Positions 60,201-64,000 of a DNA stretch of 64,000 bases are shown here, piece after piece. Position 1 is the first letter of the stretch. Each line of letters begins with the position of its first letter. This DNA is from Mesorhabditis belari (taxonomy: Eukaryota; Nematoda; Chromadorea; Rhabditida; Rhabditidae). Where the stretch lies: positions 62,001-126,000 of the forward strand of contig CAUEEP010000725.1 in assembly GCA_958450365.1 (NCBI GenBank), written 5' to 3'. The notes beneath the pieces were generated by a model. It did not search any database and was not told the DNA's origin. It worked only from the letters and a program-made list of their open reading frames with translations. The position numbers were made by a program, and so were the translations under genes.

Positions 60201-60407
60201 GGTATGGAAAGTTTCAAGGTTTGAGCTAGTAAATTAAATCTGGCGCTTAATTTTCTTTTTGGAATCAGGCTCATCTATTCATTTTAGGCGATGAACTTTT
60301 TCATCCACGGGGATTTCCACGAACGTTTGGCTGCTGTTTACGATTCGGAACTTGATGAGAAAGCATTGGAAGGGGAGAATTTGCCTAGTCATCGCTTGCA
60401 ATGTTAA
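57248..60407 (+). CDS. PARP6/8-like ADP-ribosyltransferase
   Basis: Fifteen exons join in phase to 539 residues: 57248-57367, 57589-57649, 58025-58089, 58198-58350, 58394-58515, 58726-58820, 58873-59023, 59064-59189, 59238-59358, 59436-59479, 59522-59678, 59720-59834, 59909-59996, 60039-60120, 60288-60407. The N-terminus is acidic (SGSEDDYQNDDETSSEEE). Residues ~175-205 hold Cys pairs (YCVQCG, VCDHPLCYF) and ~264-270 has CTRC, possible zinc sites. The catalytic domain starts at FYAFHGSPVENWYKIL (~350), with the NAD-binding His in HGS, then LQLVGAGPGRGIYLG with the Tyr of the H-Y motif, and later TYCLALVEVAND and WCYVVQDPDILQIRVLFIYV. This order and spacing match the PARP6/PARP8 type. I see no Glu at the third catalytic position, so mono-ADP-ribosylation is expected by analogy. 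Joining exons 11 and 12 needs a 41-base intron (GTTGGA...CCTAG); reading through hits a stop. Confidence 0.9.
57727..57991. mobile_element. Foldback in intron 2 of the PARP gene
   Basis: Arms of about 130 bp: outer GGTTGGGAGGGGTCAC and complement, inner TTCGTGTCGATA and complement, centre AGCGATTGGTGCTAA / TTAGCACCAATTGCT. Part of the centre (GAAGCGATTAGTGCTAATTT) recurs in intron 3 near 58,138. Confidence 0.85.
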
Positions 60408-62096
60408 TGCAGTAATGCTTCTACCTTAAAGTGTACAGTTATTTTTCTTCTATTCATTATTAGGCTGTAAAACAGTTGATTAAGATTTTCAAAATGTGAG
60501 CTTAAGCAAAAACTACCGTAGTCCGGATGCCTTAGAACTAAAATTTGCATTTTTGACGCATATGGGATTATGGTAGCGTTTTCTTAAGAAAATATTTTAG
60601 AAACATGACCATTATTATCAAATGTCTTTCATGATTCACTCATCTTGTCTTTAGCTTTTCATTTCTTATCCATTCCTTTTTTTCTCAGGTTCTAAACTTT
60701 CTCAAATTCTAAAAAAACGGGAATATAACCGGCAGTTTACACAGGTGCTCGCTTTTCCGTTGTAAAATAAGCCATTAAGCATTTTACATTTTCCGTTTGT
60801 AAATAATGTTTCTGTAATAAATTCGAAAATATAAACTTCATCAAATTCTAGGAAAGTGGGAATTTGACGTGCAGTTTAGATCTTAAAGCTTTGATTGGGT
60901 GAAAACCCCTTAAAAGCTTGAGATTTTGAGCACTGCAAAAAGGCACTATAAGCTTGGGGCCCTTGGCTAAAATTAAAAGATGGCCACTTCCGGGTATTAT
61001 AATTGAATGTTCTTGCAAATTGCAAATTTTATGCTGATTCCTATATTCGCTTGTGCCCCCTAAGAGGGTCGTTAATAATTCTATTTATAAATAATGCTTT
61101 TGAGATGAATAAAGTTAAACTATTGTTAGTCATTGTTGGGACGGTTATTTTTTTAATAGTCCAATGTTTTTGAACCTGTTTTTATTGTTTTTGTAACTTT
61201 TCTTCACTGAAACGTTTCTTGACTCTTGAAAACATAAGATTCACACAAAGCGCCCATTTTTCACCAAAAATTCAACTCATTTCAGTCAAAAATTAAACAA
61301 AACGCGAACTTTTAAAACTCTATTGAACATTCACAAAGAAAATGCAACAAATTGTAAACAAATCAATGACAAACTCTTTAATAATAATCAGTTATTGCAT
61401 TCATTTTCTGAATCCTCGTCGCTGAAACCTATGCTAAAATTGTCAAATCCTCGTGCTCACCATTCTCGATTACCCCTAGAAAAGTGAAGCAAAAATCAAA
61501 AATATAGGTGATCCCCAACCCAAAAAGTATGAAAACTTATTTTAAATGTAACAATGTTAATACAGTAATGCTTTTACCCTAAAGTGTAGTTATTTTTCTT
61601 CTATTCGTTATTAGCCCGTAAACCAGTTGATTAGGCTTTTTAAAGTCTACGTTTAAACAAAACTACCGTAAACCGGATACTTTAAAGAACTAAACATTGC
61701 ATTTTTTAAACCAATAGTGGGATTACGGTAGCTTTTTCTTCAGGACATCTTTTAGAATGACTATTATTACCAAATGTCTTTCGTGATTCACTCAACTTGA
61801 CTTTTGCATTTCATTTTTGTTCATTTCCTTTTTTCTTAGGTTCTAAACTTTCTCAAATTCTAAAAAAACGGGAATTTAACATACAGTTTACAAAGATGCT
61901 ACGTTTTCCGTTGTAAAATAAGCCATAAAGCATTTTACATTTTCTGTTGATAAAAATGCTTTTATGATGAAAAAAGTTGAACTGTTTTCCGTATTTGATA
62001 CCGTAATTGATTTGCTATTCTATCACCGATTAGCAAGTCTATTATAAGTTTACTTTATCCAAAATGTTATTGAAAAGGCATTTTAATTCCATTCTA
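60408..62096. repeat. PARP 3' flank, tandemly duplicated
   Basis: 60,399-60,860 and 61,545-61,985 are direct copies, starting almost at the PARP stop (CAATGTTAA, then CAGTAATGCTT) and running through TTTTTCTTCTATTC, CAAATGTCTTTC and TAAAAAAACGGGAAT. Neither contains a long frame. An AATAAA-type signal is near 60,817. Confidence 0.75.
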
Positions 62097-62656
62097 TTAG
62101 GGTGGTGCAAAAGAAACTGCCGATTTGACGGTAAATTCAAAAAAAAAGATGGCGCTCGATGGTGACATGATCACAATGGAATATTTTCGCAAGATCTCGA
62201 GCAGATTGGCATGGATCGGCCTGAATGACGTCCCTCAGCTTGGCTTCGTTCACGACTTCTGGCCTCGAACCGTGCTCGTAATCTTCCAAAGCCTCGTCTC
62301 CCTCTCGGAATCGTTGAAACCAAGTCTGACACTGCCTGAGAGACAAACAGCCATCTCCGAAAGCAGCACAGAGACGCAGCTCCGAAAGCAACGATGCGAT
62401 TCGGCAGCAGACTTTTCAATTTTTGAAGTTAAACAGTAATGCTGCTCGTAGCACAAACTTTTGCTCGATCATGATCTAAATAAAAAATATAAGCATTTTT
62501 AAATAAAATAAACAACAACCGAAAAATTCAAACGTCGAAATAAATAGCAAACAAATATGCGAACAAAACATTTAAAAAAAATAATGCCGTTAGCATAGCT
62601 CGTTTCTGATAAATGAGAGCTGATACCCATCGGCAGTTTCTTTTGCACCACCCTAA
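62097..62656 (-). mobile_element. Deleted mariner with intact ends
   Basis: 560 bp, ends TTAGGGTGGTGCAAAAGAAA and complement, TA on both sides. The minus strand keeps the helix-turn-helix part of a mariner transposase (TWFQRFREGDEALEDYEHGS, VIQADPCQSARDLAKIFHCD). The catalytic domain is deleted. Confidence 0.9.
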
Positions 62657-62818
62657 TATATCCTGACAACGAGTGCAAACTACAAGAGAAGAAATTTGAG
62701 CGCTCCATTGAATTTTCATGACCTAATAAACGGTGCGTTGCCCCGGTGTTCCATTTTTTTTTCTTTCTAACCAGAATATTTTTGTTGTATAACTGGCTGC
62801 AATAGTATTTCTTTTATA

Positions 62819-63338
62819 TTGGGTTGGGGAGAATGAGTCGGCGCCGAACTTTAAAGGGACTTTTTGCACACATAAAGCCTTCTTTAAACATACGTTTGGT
62901 TTCATCAAAAGGATCCACTATTTCTCTACAAAATGACTTTTGAGAGATTCCACAAAGCTTTTCTTTCGTGGAGTTTATGAACTTCCAAGCGCAGTTGGTT
63001 AAAATGGCAAAGAGTCCGACTCATCATTTGAACAGTTTCTTTCACATAAACCTTCTTTGGTGTTTATATAAAAAAGATAGAGCACATTTAATTACTTAAG
63101 TTGCCAAATTTGCAGGAAAATCCCACCAATGGTTTTTTCTAGATGACAGTTTGTAGTTTTTGTGAAAAAATCGCTTTTTCTTGAGCGGAGGCGCTGTTTG
63201 AATTTTCTTTTAAATGTCATTTTGTAGAGAATTAGTTAACCATTCTACTGATATCAAACGCATATTATTTGACGAAGTCGAATAGAAGTTTTAGACATTT
63301 TTTTGATTTTCGGCGCCGACTCATTCTCCCCAACCCAA
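62819..63338. mobile_element. Mariner-type MITE
   Basis: 520 bp, ends TTGGGTTGGGGAGAATGAGT and complement, continuing CGGCGCCGA, with TA on both sides. Internal sequence shows no transposase. Confidence 0.85.
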
Positions 63339-63554
63339 TAGTGATTGGTTTATTCAATTATGCAAATATTTGTTTTATAAAACAGTCGATCTATCGAAAG
63401 TCGAAATTAACGAGAAGTCAGCGCATTTCGTTTTCAAATCTCAATCTAAATTTTCGATAAACCTTTTATATTTTCATTTTACGAAAAATTTCCGTTCAAA
63501 ATGGTTTTGATTTTTTGAAACTTTATATGAAAGTTTCAAAGTATGAAACTTTGC

Positions 63555-64000
63555 CATTCTTTTCATTTTCTTTCGTCTCGATTTGTCCGGCTTTTATTTT
63601 CAGGTTAATTTGCTTTTATTTTATTTTATTTTATTTTGTTTGCTTTTATTTTATTTTATTTTAGAATCCCGGTAAGTTTTCTTCACCTTTCGTAAAATCT
63701 TTTTTTAGCGTGTTTTTACTTATTTTTTTAATGTTTTTTTATGTTTTTACCGGCGAGGCGCGCTTTCTAAAGAGTGGATGCGCTACCGTACCCCACACAA
63801 AATTCCCCTTTTGCCATTCATTTCATTTTCTTGCGTGTTCATTTGTCCGGCTTTTATTGTCAATTTATTTTACTTTTACAGTACCGAGCAAAAGTCTTGC
63901 AACATTCTATGTTTCTCATTTTTATTCTGGTCTTGCAACATTGTGTTCATTTGTCCGGCTTTTGTTGTCAAGTTATTTTACATTTATTTTACGTTTATTT
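63555..64000 (+). repeat. TTTTA-rich dispersed repeat cluster
   Basis: Several partial copies of a unit with GGCGAGGCGCGCTTTCTAAA, GCGCTACCGTACCCCACACA, GCCATTCTTTTCATTTTC, TTGTCCGGCTTTTATT and a (TTTTA)n tail. Other copies are at 33,265-33,345/34,185-34,300 and 55,010-55,215, the right edges of the two duplication copies. Confidence 0.8.

Noticed and set aside
62125..62439. Plus-strand 104-codon frame
   Set aside because: Antisense shadow of the mariner transposase remnant.
1..64000. Bacterial-type features such as operons, ribosome binding sites or CRISPR arrays
   Set aside because: The spliced genes and transposon families show this is eukaryotic DNA.

Overview
The window looks like nuclear DNA of a rhabditid nematode. 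It is AT-rich, genes are split by short introns (about 40-60 bp) with GTAAGT/GTGAGT donors and TTTTCAG/TTTTTAG acceptors, exons have no polypyrimidine-rich long introns, and several mariner, Tc1, pogo-like and Merlin-like elements are present. Exons were joined by eye from reading-frame phase and splice signals, so no model is experimentally supported.

Most of the window is a recently duplicated cluster. A unit holding three unrelated genes occurs twice almost intact, at about 18.0-34.7 kb and 38.3-55.4 kb: A (+), a small protein with one N-terminal membrane segment and a basic coiled-coil tail; C (+), a coiled-coil protein with a Cys/His zinc-binding region; and B (-), a predicted N-myristoylated coiled-coil/RING protein with four RRM-like modules. 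Older or broken copies of A and C lie at 0.3-1.1 kb (C1), 10.7-14.5 kb (A1, C2) and 14.7-15.6 kb (A2, inverted and broken). A more diverged, apparently intact relative of B (B1, 486 codons, RING plus three RRM-like modules) lies on the + strand at 2.96-8.47 kb. A4, C3, C4 and B1 have open frames across every exon traced; A1, A3, C1, C2, B2 and B3 carry visible lesions. B2 and B3 are broken in different places.

Layout: 0-2.9 kb C1 and decayed coding fragments; 2.9-8.5 kb B1 with two mariner insertions in introns; 8.5-17.4 kb repeats, A1, C2, broken A2 with nested Tc1 and Merlin-like insertions; 17.4-34.7 kb copy I of the cluster; 34.6-38.5 kb a 1.2-kb palindrome and repeat-rich spacer; 38.3-55.4 kb copy II; 55.4-57.2 kb spacer with a GC-rich foldback; 57.25-60.41 kb a 15-exon gene for a PARP6/8-like ADP-ribosyltransferase; 60.4-64 kb a duplicated 3' flank and two miniature mariner-type elements.

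The most interesting content is the RING plus multi-RRM family (B1/B2/B3), which I do not recognise as a named family, and its repeated co-amplification with A and C. A functional link between A, B and C is only inference from co-duplication.
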